From assembly GCF_052114605.1 (NCBI RefSeq), contig NZ_JBFRFB010000004.1, forward strand, positions 124,001 to 188,000: a stretch of 64,000 nt of DNA, given 5' to 3'. The notes under the pieces were generated by a model. The model saw only the letters and a list, made by a program, of their open reading frames with translations, did not search any database and was not told where the DNA came from. Positions 51,187-60,210 of the stretch are shown one piece after another; within the stretch, counting starts at the first letter, position 1; the number at the start of each line of letters is the position of its first letter. Position numbers and translations under genes: made by a program. The DNA is from Microvirga sp052114605. Its GTDB lineage: Bacteria; Pseudomonadota; Alphaproteobacteria; Rhizobiales; Beijerinckiaceae.

Positions 51187-51294
51187 TTCCCTCCCCCTTG
51201 CGGGGAGGGATTAAGGGTGGGGATGTTGGCGGCGAACCTTGATAGGCTATCGCCGCCACCCCCACCTCCTCCCCACAAGGGGGAGGAGAGCACT
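51187..51294. repeat. Nested palindromes between ubiA and the cysQ-like gene
   Basis: Three layers of inverted repeats. CTCCCCCTTGCGGGGAGGGA pairs in part with TCCTCCCCACAAGGGGGAG, both also hairpins on their own, and TGTTGGCGGCG pairs with CGCCGCCA inside. Similar CTCCCCCTTGCGGGGA elements stand at about 55533-55553, 62971-62994 and 63188-63223. Probably terminator or mRNA-stability elements. Confidence 0.7.
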
Positions 51295-51362
51295 TCGGCG
51301 CTTTAGGAACAGGCTCCAGTTCCATCTGGTAACTTCCGCTGATCCGCCCCATCTTGAGTGCG

Positions 51363-52160
51363 ATGGTATCTCCTCTCGATCTTGCCGCACTTACCCGATC
51401 CGTCAGCGACATTGCACGCCGGGCGGGCGCTCTCGCACACCCCTATTTTCGCGCCGGCGAGCAGACGGCGGCCAAGCTCTGGTACAAGGGGCATAGCTCC
51501 CCCGTCACCGAGGCGGACATTGCGCTCGACACCTTTCTCAAGGATCAGCTTCTGACCCTGCTGCCGGAGGCCGGATGGCTGTCCGAGGAGACGACGGATA
51601 ACCCGGAGCGCCTGAAGCGGCGGCATGTGTGGGTCGTGGACCCCATCGACGGCACCCGCGCCTTCGCCTCGGGCCACCCCGACTGGGCGATCTCCATCGC
51701 GCTCGTGACCGATGGCGAGCCGGTGCTCGGCATCCTTCACGCCCCGATCCATGAGCACCTTTACGTCGCCACATATGGTGGCGGCGCAACGCGCAACGGC
51801 GAGACACTTGTGCTTTCCGGGGAAAACCCGCCTCGTCCGGCCCGCGTGGCGGGCCCCAAACCTCTCGTGGACCGCTTCGAGCGCGGCACGGAAATGGTCG
51901 ACCGCCTGCCCAAAGTGCCGTCGCTCGCCTTGCGTCTGGCGCGTGTTGCGGACGGCTCCATCGATGTGGCTCTCGTTTCCGTCAATGCGCAGGACTGGGA
52001 CATCGCCGCGGCCGACCTGATTCTGCGCGAAGCCGGGGGCCTTCTGACGGACTTGGCAGGAGGGCAGCCTGTCTATAACAGACCCGAACCGAGGCACGGC
52101 GAGATGATTGCCGCTACGTCACGGTTGCATCCTCGGGCTATTGAAGCCATGAGGACCTGA
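51363..52160 (+). CDS. Inositol monophosphatase family phosphatase, CysQ-like (3'(2'),5'-bisphosphate nucleotidase)
   Basis: A 265-residue Mg-dependent phosphatase. The metal and catalytic motifs are KGHSSPVTEADIALDTFLKDQLL (residue ~45), EET, DPIDGTRAFASGHPDW and QDWDIAAADLILREAGG. The family removes 3' phosphates from PAP and related compounds in sulfur metabolism or acts on inositol phosphates. The start is ATG 51363; a TTG at 51354 would add three residues. It starts the run cysQ-like/DUF4170/DUF374/waaA/lpxK. Confidence 0.9.
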   Translation: MVSPLDLAALTRSVSDIARRAGALAHPYFRAGEQTAAKLWYKGHSSPVTEADIALDTFLKDQLLTLLPEAGWLSEETTDNPERLKRRHVWVVDPIDGTRAFASGHPDWAISIALVTDGEPVLGILHAPIHEHLYVATYGGGATRNGETLVLSGENPPRPARVAGPKPLVDRFERGTEMVDRLPKVPSLALRLARVADGSIDVALVSVNAQDWDIAAADLILREAGGLLTDLAGGQPVYNRPEPRHGEMIAATSRLHPRAIEAMRT

Positions 52161-52217
52161 ACGAATTTGCATAGCAATAACCATTCCCGTCACACCCGTC
52201 AGAAGAGTTTCGAATCC

Positions 52218-52451
52218 ATGACTGACACGACTGGCAAGCAGCTTCTCCACCTGGTTTTCGGCGGCGAGCTCGAGAATCTCGAATCCGTTGATTTCAAGGA
52301 TCTTTCCAAGCTCGATATTGTCGGCATCTTCCCGAACTACGCCTCGGCCCATGCGGCCTGGAAGGCGAAGGCGCAGGCCACCGTGGACAATGCGCAGATG
52401 CGCTACTTCGTCGTCCACCTGCACCGCCTGCTGGATCCGCAGAAATCCTGA
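52218..52451 (+). CDS. DUF4170 domain protein
   Basis: A 77-residue soluble protein: LLHLVFGGELENLESVDFKDLSKLDIVGIFPNYASAHAAWKAKAQATVDNAQMRYFVVHLHRLL. It matches DUF4170 and its place before an acyltransferase gene is usual in alphaproteobacteria. Function unknown. The start at 52218 begins the domain; the longer open frame adds 17 unsupported residues. Confidence 0.9.
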   Translation: MTDTTGKQLLHLVFGGELENLESVDFKDLSKLDIVGIFPNYASAHAAWKAKAQATVDNAQMRYFVVHLHRLLDPQKS

Positions 52452-52465
52452 TCTACTAAGCAACG

Positions 52466-53212
52466 ATGGGTCTGTTCAAGCGCGTCATCCGCTCACGGGC
52501 GGTCCAGGAAACCCTGGGCCTCATCGTTGCGGGCTATCTCAAATTCGTGCACCGCACGAACCGGTTCGTCTTCGAGCCGGCGGATGCCTATGACCGCATC
52601 GGACCGCAGATGCCCGTGATCGCCGCCATGTGGCACGGGCAGCATTTCATGATCCATTTCGCCAAGCGCCCCCAGGACCGCGCGGCGAGCCTCGTCTCAC
52701 GCTCGGCGGATGGCGAGTTCAACGCCATCGCCCTTCGCCATCTCGGCATCCGCGCGATCCGGGGTTCCGGCGCGCGGGGCCGCGACATCCGCAAGAAAGG
52801 CGGCGTCCAGGCCATGCGCGGCATGCTCAAAGCCCTGCATGACGGCGAGATGGTCGTCATGACCGCCGACATCCCGAAAATCTCCCGTGTCTGCGGTGTC
52901 GGCATCGTGACCCTGGCGCAGATGTCGGGCCGGCCCATCGTGCCCGTCGCCGTGGTCACAAGCAGGCGGATCGATTTCAAAAGCTGGGACAGGGCCAGCA
53001 TCGGCCTGCCCTTCGGCCGAGGCGCCATCGTTCTGGGCGAGCCCGTCCATGTGCCGCGCGAGGCGGATGCAGCAGCCCTCGAAGACTTGCGCCTGGCCGT
53101 CGAGCGGGAACTCGACAGGATCCATGAGAGGGCCTATGCCCTTGTAGGGTCGAAGGATCCCGGCGCGAAGAAACCATCAAGCCCAGCCCTGGCAGGAGGC
53201 TCGCAGGCATGA
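52466..53212 (+). CDS. DUF374 lysophospholipid acyltransferase family protein
   Basis: A 248-residue protein of the DUF374/LPLAT family. AAMWHGQHFMIHF carries the catalytic H-x4-like motif, SADGEFNAIALRHLGIRAIRGSGARG matches the substrate-binding region, and MTADIPKISRVCGVGIVTLAQMSGRPIVPVAV is the typical core. It probably transfers an acyl chain in lipid A or membrane lipid synthesis, given waaA and lpxK after it. The 3' end overlaps waaA by 4 nt (ATGA). Confidence 0.92.
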   Translation: MGLFKRVIRSRAVQETLGLIVAGYLKFVHRTNRFVFEPADAYDRIGPQMPVIAAMWHGQHFMIHFAKRPQDRAASLVSRSADGEFNAIALRHLGIRAIRGSGARGRDIRKKGGVQAMRGMLKALHDGEMVVMTADIPKISRVCGVGIVTLAQMSGRPIVPVAVVTSRRIDFKSWDRASIGLPFGRGAIVLGEPVHVPREADAAALEDLRLAVERELDRIHERAYALVGSKDPGAKKPSSPALAGGSQA

Positions 53213-54498
53213 GCACTCCGGTTTTGTTCAAGGCTTACCGCACCGCGACCGCCGTTCTGGAACCGGCGGTGCTGGGCCTGCTCTACTGGCGGCGGCACAA
53301 GGGCCGCGAGGACAGGACGCGCCTTGGCGAGCGCCAGGGCTATCCCAGCCGTCCGCGCCCCAAGGGCCATCTGGTCTGGGTGCATGGGGCCAGCATTGGC
53401 GAAACCCTGTCGCTGCTCCCCATCGTGGAGCGGCTGACTCAGCGCGGCCTCGCGGTTCTCGTGACCTCGGGCACGCGCACCTCCGCATCTCTCATCGCGC
53501 GGCGGCTGCCGCCGGGCGCGGTGCATCAATTCGTGCCTCTGGACGTCCCGCGCTATGTGCGCCGCTTCCTCGATCACTGGCAGCCCGATCTCGCGCTCGT
53601 GGCCGAATCCGAGATCTGGCCCAATACGATCATGGCTCTCGATGAGCGTCACATCCCTCTCGTTCTCGTGAACGGGCGGATGTCGGACCGCTCGTTCCAC
53701 CGCTGGCAGAAGATGCCCGGAATCATCAAGTCCCTGCTGGAGCGCTTCGCCCTATGCATGGCGCAGACGCAGGACGATGCGGAGCGCCTTGCCCGCCTCG
53801 GCGCGCCCCGCGTGGTGATGACCGGAAACCTTAAATTCGACGCGGCCCCTCCTCCTGCCGATCCGCGCGTGGTGGCCCATATGTCCGGCCTCATCGCGGG
53901 CCGCCCGGTCTGGCTTGCCGCCAGCACCCATGCGGGCGAGGAGAGCGCGATCGTCGCCGTGCATCGGGCGCTCGCCAAGCGCCATCCGCATCTGCTCACC
54001 ATCATCGCGCCTCGGCATCCCCATCGTGGCCCCGAAGTGGCTTCCATCGCCGCTCAAGGAGGCCTGCGCGCCAGCCGCCGCTCGGAGGGCATCCATCCGG
54101 ACCGCGCCACCGATGTCTATGTGGCCGATACCGTGGGCGAGATGGGGCTGTTCTACCGTCTCTCTCCCATCGTGGTGATGGGCGGCTCCCTGGTGGCCCA
54201 TGGCGGGCAGAACCCCATCGAGCCGGCGAAGCTCGGCGCGGCCATTCTGCACGGCCCGCATGTTCACAATTTCGAGGATGTCTATGCCGCCATCGATCTC
54301 GCGCGCGGCGCCCTGACGGTGAACGACAGCGCGGCGCTTGCCCGCGCGGTGAGCGAGCTTCTGAGCAATACGGCGCTGACCCGCGACATGGCCCGCGCGG
54401 CGGGCGATGCGGTGCAATCCCTCGGCGGCGCGGTGGAGCGTACGATGCAATCCATCGAGCCCTTCATCGTACAGGCCAAACTGGGGGCTCAACGCTGA
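53209..54498 (+). CDS. waaA: 3-deoxy-D-manno-octulosonic acid transferase
   Basis: A 429-residue glycosyltransferase adding Kdo to lipid IVA at the inner membrane. An N-terminal anchor segment (VLEPAVLGLLYWRR) is followed by GERQGYPSRPRPKGHLVWVHGASIGETLS, the GT-B N-domain signature of KdtA. The C-domain has LIAPRHPHRG-type, AAQGGLRASRR and MGGSLVAHGGQNPIEPAKLG. It overlaps DUF374 by 4 nt and lpxK by one base. Confidence 0.95.
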   Translation: MSTPVLFKAYRTATAVLEPAVLGLLYWRRHKGREDRTRLGERQGYPSRPRPKGHLVWVHGASIGETLSLLPIVERLTQRGLAVLVTSGTRTSASLIARRLPPGAVHQFVPLDVPRYVRRFLDHWQPDLALVAESEIWPNTIMALDERHIPLVLVNGRMSDRSFHRWQKMPGIIKSLLERFALCMAQTQDDAERLARLGAPRVVMTGNLKFDAAPPPADPRVVAHMSGLIAGRPVWLAASTHAGEESAIVAVHRALAKRHPHLLTIIAPRHPHRGPEVASIAAQGGLRASRRSEGIHPDRATDVYVADTVGEMGLFYRLSPIVVMGGSLVAHGGQNPIEPAKLGAAILHGPHVHNFEDVYAAIDLARGALTVNDSAALARAVSELLSNTALTRDMARAAGDAVQSLGGAVERTMQSIEPFIVQAKLGAQR

Positions 54499-55508
54499 TG
54501 CGCGCGCCCGGCTTCTGGTGGGCGCAAAGCCCCTCCGTTCTGGCAAACCTGCTTCGCCCGATCAGCGTCGTCTACGGCGCCATTGCCGGACGCCGAATGG
54601 GCTGCAGGGGCGAGCGGGCCAATCTTCCCATCGTCTGCATCGGCAATTTCACGGCGGGCGGCGCAGGCAAGACGCCGACGGCCCTCGCCATTGCCGAATT
54701 GCTCGACGGTGCCGGCGAAAGCCCGGCCTTCCTGTCGCGCGGCTATGGCGGACGCCTACGCGGTCCCCTCCAGGTACAGCCGCATCATTCACCCACTGAC
54801 GTGGGTGACGAGCCGATCCTTCTGGCCGGCATGGCTCCCACGGTCGTTTCGCGCAAGCGCCCAGCCGGCGCGAACCTCGCTTACGAGATGGGCGCTACGG
54901 TCGTCATCATGGATGACGGGCTGCAGAACGCATCGCTTCAAAAGGATTGCGGCATCGCCGTCGTCGATGCCGCGACCGGAATCGGCAACGGCCTGCCCCT
55001 GCCCGCGGGCCCCTTGCGCGCCTTCATGGATGCGCAATGGCCCGCGATCGATGCCCTCCTCCTGATCGGAGACGGCGCGCGGGGCGAGGCGCTCGCCCGC
55101 AAGGCGGCCCTACTGGGAAAGCGCGTTTTCAGGGGCAGCCTCATACCCGATCCGACCATCGCCAGATCCCTTGAGGGCAAGCGGGTGATGGCTTTCGCCG
55201 GCATCGGGCGGCCGGAGAAATTTTTCGATACCTTGCGCGAATGCGGCGCCATCGTCGAAGAGGCGAAAGCTTTTCCCGATCATCACCCCTACAACGCGGC
55301 CGATCTCGACAGCTTGCGGCAGGAAGCGCGCCTGCGCGACCTGATGCCGATCACGACGGAGAAGGACTTTGTGCGTATCGCGGCCGCATCTCAATCGGAG
55401 GCCTGGACAAGCCTGTCCGTGCTGCCGGTACGCCTGAAGATCGAGGACGCGGCGGGCCTGCGCAACTATCTCCTACGCAGCATCAACGACCGGCGTTTGA
55501 AGGTTTAG
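54498..55508 (+). CDS. lpxK: Tetraacyldisaccharide 4'-kinase
   Basis: A 336-residue membrane-associated kinase phosphorylating the lipid A precursor disaccharide at the 4' position. The Walker A motif is GNFTAGGAGKTPT (~52-64), with ALAIAELLDG after it. The LSRGYGG segment and the acidic MDDGLQN stretch are family signatures. The start ATG overlaps the waaA stop (TGATG), closing a tight lipid A/Kdo operon. Confidence 0.95.
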   Translation: MRAPGFWWAQSPSVLANLLRPISVVYGAIAGRRMGCRGERANLPIVCIGNFTAGGAGKTPTALAIAELLDGAGESPAFLSRGYGGRLRGPLQVQPHHSPTDVGDEPILLAGMAPTVVSRKRPAGANLAYEMGATVVIMDDGLQNASLQKDCGIAVVDAATGIGNGLPLPAGPLRAFMDAQWPAIDALLLIGDGARGEALARKAALLGKRVFRGSLIPDPTIARSLEGKRVMAFAGIGRPEKFFDTLRECGAIVEEAKAFPDHHPYNAADLDSLRQEARLRDLMPITTEKDFVRIAAASQSEAWTSLSVLPVRLKIEDAAGLRNYLLRSINDRRLKV

Positions 55509-55610
55509 CCGCAATGGATATGGCGGTACTTCCCTCCCCCTTGCGGGGAAATTTAGCATGGCGGAAAGTCAGACCACTTCGCTGAATCCAATGGGCACGA
55601 CGGCCCAACA

Positions 55611-55702
55611 ATGTCATGGCCGGGCTTGTCCCGGCTATCCCGATTGGAAGGGCGCTGCGTTTCAGAGCATCGGGATCACCGGCACAAGGCCGGTGATGAC
55701 GT
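55611..55702 (+). repeat. GTCATGGCCGGGCTTGTCCCGGC..ACCGGCACAAGGCCGGT repeat, copy A
   Basis: ATGTCATGGCCGGGCTTG, then TCCCGGCTATCCCGATTGG, a short variable middle, then GAGCATCGGGATCACCGGCA and CAAGGCCGGTGATGACGTGG. Two palindromes in series, of the kind very common between genes in Hyphomicrobiales. An inverted copy is at 63044-63140. It lies between lpxK and the DUF2093 gene. Confidence 0.8.
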
Positions 55703-55778
55703 GGAGGATGTCATTCCAAGGAAGGACAGGCCGCGGGAGGAAATAAGCGCTGCGCTTGATGACAATATTCAGAAAATT

Positions 55779-56003
55779 TTAGCGCGCAGCCTTGCCGCTA
55801 ATCCGCTGCATCACCGCTTCCGGCGATGCATAGGGCTCCTGCAGCTCGACGCTCCAGTACTTCAGCTCGTCGAGAGGGATTTCCTGACCGGTGACGGCGC
55901 AGCGCACGTAAGCTCCCGGCTTCATGATCCGCAGGTTGCTGTCGAGATATTGCACCACGGCTTCGCCGCTGCTGCGCTCCAGTTTGTTCAACATCGATGC
56001 CAT
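55779..56003 (-). CDS. DUF2093 domain protein
   Basis: A 74-residue protein (MASMLNKLERSSGEAVVQYLD..., FVRCAVTGQEIPLDELKYWSVELQEPYASPEAVMQRI-type end) matching DUF2093, a small family of unknown function that often lies beside xseA in Rhizobiales, as here. I chose the ATG at 56003, which has AGGA five bases upstream; 55994 (MLNKLER) is a possible shorter start and a GTG at 56006 a longer one. Confidence 0.85.
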   Translation of the reverse strand: MASMLNKLERSSGEAVVQYLDSNLRIMKPGAYVRCAVTGQEIPLDELKYWSVELQEPYASPEAVMQRISGKAAR

Positions 56004-56064
56004 CACATCCTGTCCAGTCGCCGAGCTTCACATAAGCGCGCGGTGACCCTGTTTTCAATAGTGG

Positions 56065-57639
56065 CTAGAACAGCGCGCCCTGCTCTTCCGCGACAACGAG
56101 CTTCGACTTCGCAGGCTTGGGCCGCGATCCGATGCGTCCGCCGGTGGCATCGGTCTTGCCGTCGGCGAATTCCAGCACCAGCGCCTGCCCGTCGAGCACC
56201 GCATCCGCAGAGCGCAGGGGCTGGCCGTCCGCATCTCGCACGAGGGCGAATCCGCGCTTGAGCACCGACTTGTAATTCAGGCTGTCGAAGAGCTTGGACA
56301 CCGCCTCCAGCCGATCGGCCTTGCGGGCGATCTGGCCCTGAAGCGCGGGCATGAGACGCTCGGCCACGCGCTGTGTCACTTCGGTGGACTGGGCGATGCG
56401 CGTGCGCTCGGCGCGCAGCAGCGTTTCGCGGGAAACGACGAGGCGGCGGCCGATCTGCTTGAGGCTTTCCTCGCGCAGCACGACCGAGCGGCAGACCGCG
56501 TTGTAGGGCCGCGGCCCCACCGCATCGAGACGGGCGCGCATGCGCGCCACATTGGCGACCGGCGACACATGGGCGAGCTGGCGGGCCACTTTCAGCAGCC
56601 GCTCCTCATGGCCGCGCGCGTTGCGGGACAGGGCCGGGTAGAGCTTGGTGGCAGCGAGATCGAGCCGCTGACGCTTGGGCGAGAATAGGGCCTCCGGCGT
56701 CGGCAGGGCGCGGGCCGTGGCCCGCAGGTCCGAGCGGCGGCGCTCGATGAGGCGAAGCGTCGCTTCCGTATGACGGCGGGCGAGATCGTTGACGCCGGCC
56801 ATCAGCTCGATGCGCACCGGAACCACCATTTCGGCGGCGCCCGTGGGCGTCGGCGCGCGCATGTCGGCGGCGTAATCGATGAGCGTCGTATCGGTCTCGT
56901 GGCCGACCGCCGAGACGAGCGGAATGTCGCTCTCGGCCGCGGCGCGTACCACGATTTCCTCGTTGAAGCCCCACAGATCCTCGATGGAGCCGCCGCCGCG
57001 CGCGACGATCAGCACATCGGGGCGCGGGATGCGCCCATTCGGCTCAAGCGCGTTGAAGCCGCGAATGGCGGCGGCCACTTCCGCCGCGCAGGTATCGCCC
57101 TGCACGCGCACCGGCCAGACCAGAACATGACGGGGAAAGCGATCCTCGAGCCGGTGGAGGATATCGCGGATCACCGCGCCCGTGGGCGAGGTGATGACGC
57201 CGACCACGCGCGGCAGGTAAGGCAGGCGGCGCTTGCGCTCGGCGGCGAACAGCCCCTCGGCGGTCAGCTTGCGGCGGCGCTCTTCGAGCAGCGCCATGAG
57301 CGCGCCGACACCGGCGGGCTCCAGGGTGTCGACGACGATCTGGTACTTGGACGAACCCGGGAAGGTGGTGATACGCCCAGTGGCGATGACCTCCATCCCT
57401 TCCTCGGGGCGGATCTTGAGCTTGGCGAAAGCGCCCTTCCAGATCACCGCATCGATACGGGCATTCTGGTCCTTGATGCAGAAATAGGCATGACCCGAGG
57501 AATGGGGCCCGCGATAGCCCGAGACCTCGCCGCGCAGGCGCACGAAGCCGAAGGCATCCTCAAGGGTGCGCTTGAGAGCGCCCGCGAGATCCGATACGGA
57601 CCATTCCTGGGCGTTGGAGGGAGCTTTTTCCGCGAACAT
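56065..57639 (-). CDS. xseA: Exodeoxyribonuclease VII large subunit
   Basis: A 524-residue nuclease subunit. An N-terminal OB-fold (WSVSDLAGALKRTLEDAFGFVRLRGEVSGYRGPHSSGHAYFCIKD) is followed by the catalytic core with GVITSPTGAVIRDILHRLEDRFP, VARGGGSIEDLWGFNEEIV and SAVGHETDTTLIDYAADMRAPTPTGAAE. The C-terminal ~50 residues are longer than in E. coli and basic. The small subunit gene xseB is not adjacent. DUF2093 follows it. Confidence 0.96.
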   Translation of the reverse strand: MFAEKAPSNAQEWSVSDLAGALKRTLEDAFGFVRLRGEVSGYRGPHSSGHAYFCIKDQNARIDAVIWKGAFAKLKIRPEEGMEVIATGRITTFPGSSKYQIVVDTLEPAGVGALMALLEERRRKLTAEGLFAAERKRRLPYLPRVVGVITSPTGAVIRDILHRLEDRFPRHVLVWPVRVQGDTCAAEVAAAIRGFNALEPNGRIPRPDVLIVARGGGSIEDLWGFNEEIVVRAAAESDIPLVSAVGHETDTTLIDYAADMRAPTPTGAAEMVVPVRIELMAGVNDLARRHTEATLRLIERRRSDLRATARALPTPEALFSPKRQRLDLAATKLYPALSRNARGHEERLLKVARQLAHVSPVANVARMRARLDAVGPRPYNAVCRSVVLREESLKQIGRRLVVSRETLLRAERTRIAQSTEVTQRVAERLMPALQGQIARKADRLEAVSKLFDSLNYKSVLKRGFALVRDADGQPLRSADAVLDGQALVLEFADGKTDATGGRIGSRPKPAKSKLVVAEEQGALF

Positions 57640-57952
57640 GATGAGAACCTAATCGGTCGCCCCCACCTGTGCCAAGGGCGGGCTGCGCATCAGGTTTGGA
57701 TAAGCCAGGAGCTGCGACCCTTTGCTTGAGGACAACCTGTCAGTCTCGGCTCACCACACCGGACTGCTTTGACCATTGCGCAACTAAATTACAGAAATTT
57801 CGGCTCGTCTAAGCCAACTTCTGGAAGTGCCCGAAACCTCTCTCATCATCAGCCCCAAAGCCAAGGATTGCATGGCATAACCCCTGAAAGTCCATTCCCC
57901 TTTCAGGCCCGATGTTCTAAGAGCGCGGCAGCAGTATGAGAGGGCTTGAGGC
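57640..57952. other. Intergenic region upstream of purD and xseA
   Basis: 313 bases between divergent starts. It holds no gene that I can support. Near 57886-57920 lies a degenerate copy of the repeat family seen at 10310-10356 (CTGAAAGTCC..GGCCCGATG). The promoters of purD and xseA must lie here, but no clear boxes could be picked. Confidence 0.45.
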
Positions 57953-59230
57953 ATGAACATTCTTCTGATCGGTTCCGGCGGCCGCGAGCATGCTCTTGCC
58001 CGGTCCCTTTCGGCCAGTTCCCTCTGCAACCGGCTGCTCATCGCCCCCGGCAATCCGGGCACGGCGCAGCACGGCACCAATGTGGTGCTGGATGTGACCA
58101 ACCATCAGGCCGTCATCGATTTCTGCCGCACCATGGCGATCAACTTCGTGGTGGTCGGGCCTGAGGCGCCCCTCGTGGCAGGCCTCGTGGACGACCTGAC
58201 GAAGGCCGGCATCAAGGCCTTCGGGCCGACAAAGGCAGCGGCGCAGCTCGAAGGTTCGAAGGCGTTCACCAAGGATCTCTGCGCGGAATTCAACATCCCC
58301 ACCGCCGCATATCGCCGCTTCACCGATGCGGAGGCAGCAAAAGCCTATATCCGCGGCTACGGCGTGCCCATCGTCGTGAAGGCCGATGGTCTTGCGGCCG
58401 GCAAGGGCGTGGTGGTCGCCACCTCTTTCGAGGAGGCTGAAGAAGCCGTCGAGATGATGATCGGCGGCGGCCTGGGCGCTGCCGGCGCGGAAGTGGTGAT
58501 CGAGGCCTTTCTCGAAGGCGAGGAGGCGAGCTTCTTCGCCCTGTGCGACGGCACCACGGCCATCCCCTTCGGTACGGCGCAGGACCACAAGCGCGTGTTC
58601 GACGGTGACGAGGGCCCGAATACCGGCGGCATGGGCGCCTATTCGCCCGCGGCAGTGCTGACGCCCGAATTGCAGGCGCGCGCGATCCGCGAGATCATCG
58701 AGCCGACGCTTGCGGGCATGAAGGCGCGTGGCATCCCCTATACTGGCATTCTCTATGCGGGCCTGATGCTCACGAAGGATGGCCCGCAGCTGATCGAATA
58801 CAATGCACGCCTCGGCGATCCCGAAACGCAGGTGCTGCTGCCGCGTCTCCGCTCCGATCTCGTCGCTGCCTTCCTCGCAGCATGCGACGGACAATTGAAA
58901 AACCTGTCGCTGCGCTTTTCCGATGAGGCCGCCCTCACTGTCGTCATGGCCGCGCGCGGTTATCCCGGTGCGGTGGAGAAGGGTTCCGAGATCCGCGGCA
59001 TCGATGCGGCGGAAAATCTGAATGACGTCATCGTCTTTCATGCGGGCACGAAGCAGGATGGCGAGAAAATTCTCGCCAATGGCGGGCGCGTACTCAACGT
59101 CACCGCGCTCGGCAAGACTATTTCGGATGCGCAGGTGAAAGCTTACGAGGCAGTCTCGAAGATCGACTGGCCCGAAGGCTTCTGCCGTCGCGATATCGGC
59201 TGGCGCGCAGTCGAGCGCGAGCGGGGCTGA
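57953..59230 (+). CDS. purD: Phosphoribosylamine-glycine ligase
   Basis: A 425-residue ATP-grasp enzyme of purine synthesis. It shows MNILLIGSGGREHALARSL at the start, the ATP-grasp core GVPIVVKADGLAAGKGVVVA, and the family's TGGMGAYSPAAVLTP and LIEYNARLGDPETQVLLPRL, which carries the metal-binding residues. Length is normal. The start follows a GAGG-like site. Confidence 0.97.
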   Translation: MNILLIGSGGREHALARSLSASSLCNRLLIAPGNPGTAQHGTNVVLDVTNHQAVIDFCRTMAINFVVVGPEAPLVAGLVDDLTKAGIKAFGPTKAAAQLEGSKAFTKDLCAEFNIPTAAYRRFTDAEAAKAYIRGYGVPIVVKADGLAAGKGVVVATSFEEAEEAVEMMIGGGLGAAGAEVVIEAFLEGEEASFFALCDGTTAIPFGTAQDHKRVFDGDEGPNTGGMGAYSPAAVLTPELQARAIREIIEPTLAGMKARGIPYTGILYAGLMLTKDGPQLIEYNARLGDPETQVLLPRLRSDLVAAFLAACDGQLKNLSLRFSDEAALTVVMAARGYPGAVEKGSEIRGIDAAENLNDVIVFHAGTKQDGEKILANGGRVLNVTALGKTISDAQVKAYEAVSKIDWPEGFCRRDIGWRAVERERG

Positions 59231-59291
59231 CAAAACAAACCTCCTTCCTAAGTTCAGGAAGGTCCCTTCGCAAACCCATGAGCGGCCTTCC

Positions 59292-60200
59292 ATGAGCAAC
59301 GATCTTTTCGACGGTTTCGAAAGCCACTGGATCGATACGGATATCGGACGCATCTTCGCCCGCTCGAAGGGCGACGGTCCTCCGGTGGTGCTGCTGCATG
59401 GTTTTCCGCAGACGCATGCGATGTGGCATCGTATCGCTCCGACGCTCGCTCAAACGCACAGGGTCGTGTGCATGGACATGCGCGGCTATGGCTGGTCCAC
59501 CGCACCGAAGGGCGATGCAAAACACGAGACCTATTCCAAACGCGCCATGGCGAAGGATGTGATCCGAGTCATGGAGGCTCTAGGCCATGTGCATTTCGCC
59601 GTGGTTGGGCATGATCGCGGCGCGCGCGTCGGCTATCGTCTTGCGCTCGATCATCCGGGCCGCGTGGAACGTCTCGCGTTGCTCGACATCCTGCCGACCT
59701 ATCATGTGTGGGAGCAGATGCACGCGGGCAAAGTGCCCGAAGCGCATTGGGGCTACCTCTCGCAGCCTTACCCGAAACCCGAAGAAGAAATCGGCCGCGA
59801 CCCGATCCCCTATTTCGAGGGATTGCTGCGCAAGTGGTCGGCGTCGGGCGATCTCGATGCCTTCGATCCGCGCGCTCTCGAAGCCTATCGCCAGAGCTGC
59901 AACGAGCCTACCCGCATCCATGCCTTCTGCGAGGATTACCGTGCCGGCGCGACGCGCGACGTGGAAGCAGACGAGGCCGACCTTGCCATCGGCAAAACGA
60001 TCCAGTGTCCGACCTATGTGATCTGGAGCGACTTCTATCTCGTCAGCGGGCCGATGGGCCACGAACAGCAGCCCGTGGAGATCTGGCGCCGAAGCTTTGC
60101 TCCCAAGGCCCACGGCACGGGCATCAGCTCCGGCCATTTCGTGGCCGAGGAGAACCCCGACGCGACGCTGGATGCGCTGCTGGGATTTCTGACGGGCTAA
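59292..60200 (+). CDS. Fluoroacetate dehalogenase-like alpha/beta hydrolase
   Basis: A 302-residue alpha/beta-hydrolase. All residues known for fluoroacetate dehalogenases (as in R. palustris RPA1163) are found at matching positions: nucleophile Asp108 in VVGHDRGARVGY with the carboxylate-binding Arg109 and Arg112, acid Asp132 in LLDILPTY, halide-binding His152-Trp153 (EAHWGYLSQP) with Tyr216, and base His282 (SSGHFVAEENP). The oxyanion loop is HGFPQTHAMW. This suggests defluorination of fluoroacetate or a related haloacid, unless the substrate has drifted. It follows purD with a 61-nt gap and no transporter of haloacids adjoins it. Confidence 0.9.
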   Translation: MSNDLFDGFESHWIDTDIGRIFARSKGDGPPVVLLHGFPQTHAMWHRIAPTLAQTHRVVCMDMRGYGWSTAPKGDAKHETYSKRAMAKDVIRVMEALGHVHFAVVGHDRGARVGYRLALDHPGRVERLALLDILPTYHVWEQMHAGKVPEAHWGYLSQPYPKPEEEIGRDPIPYFEGLLRKWSASGDLDAFDPRALEAYRQSCNEPTRIHAFCEDYRAGATRDVEADEADLAIGKTIQCPTYVIWSDFYLVSGPMGHEQQPVEIWRRSFAPKAHGTGISSGHFVAEENPDATLDALLGFLTG

Positions 60201-60210
60201 AGAGCAGCCC

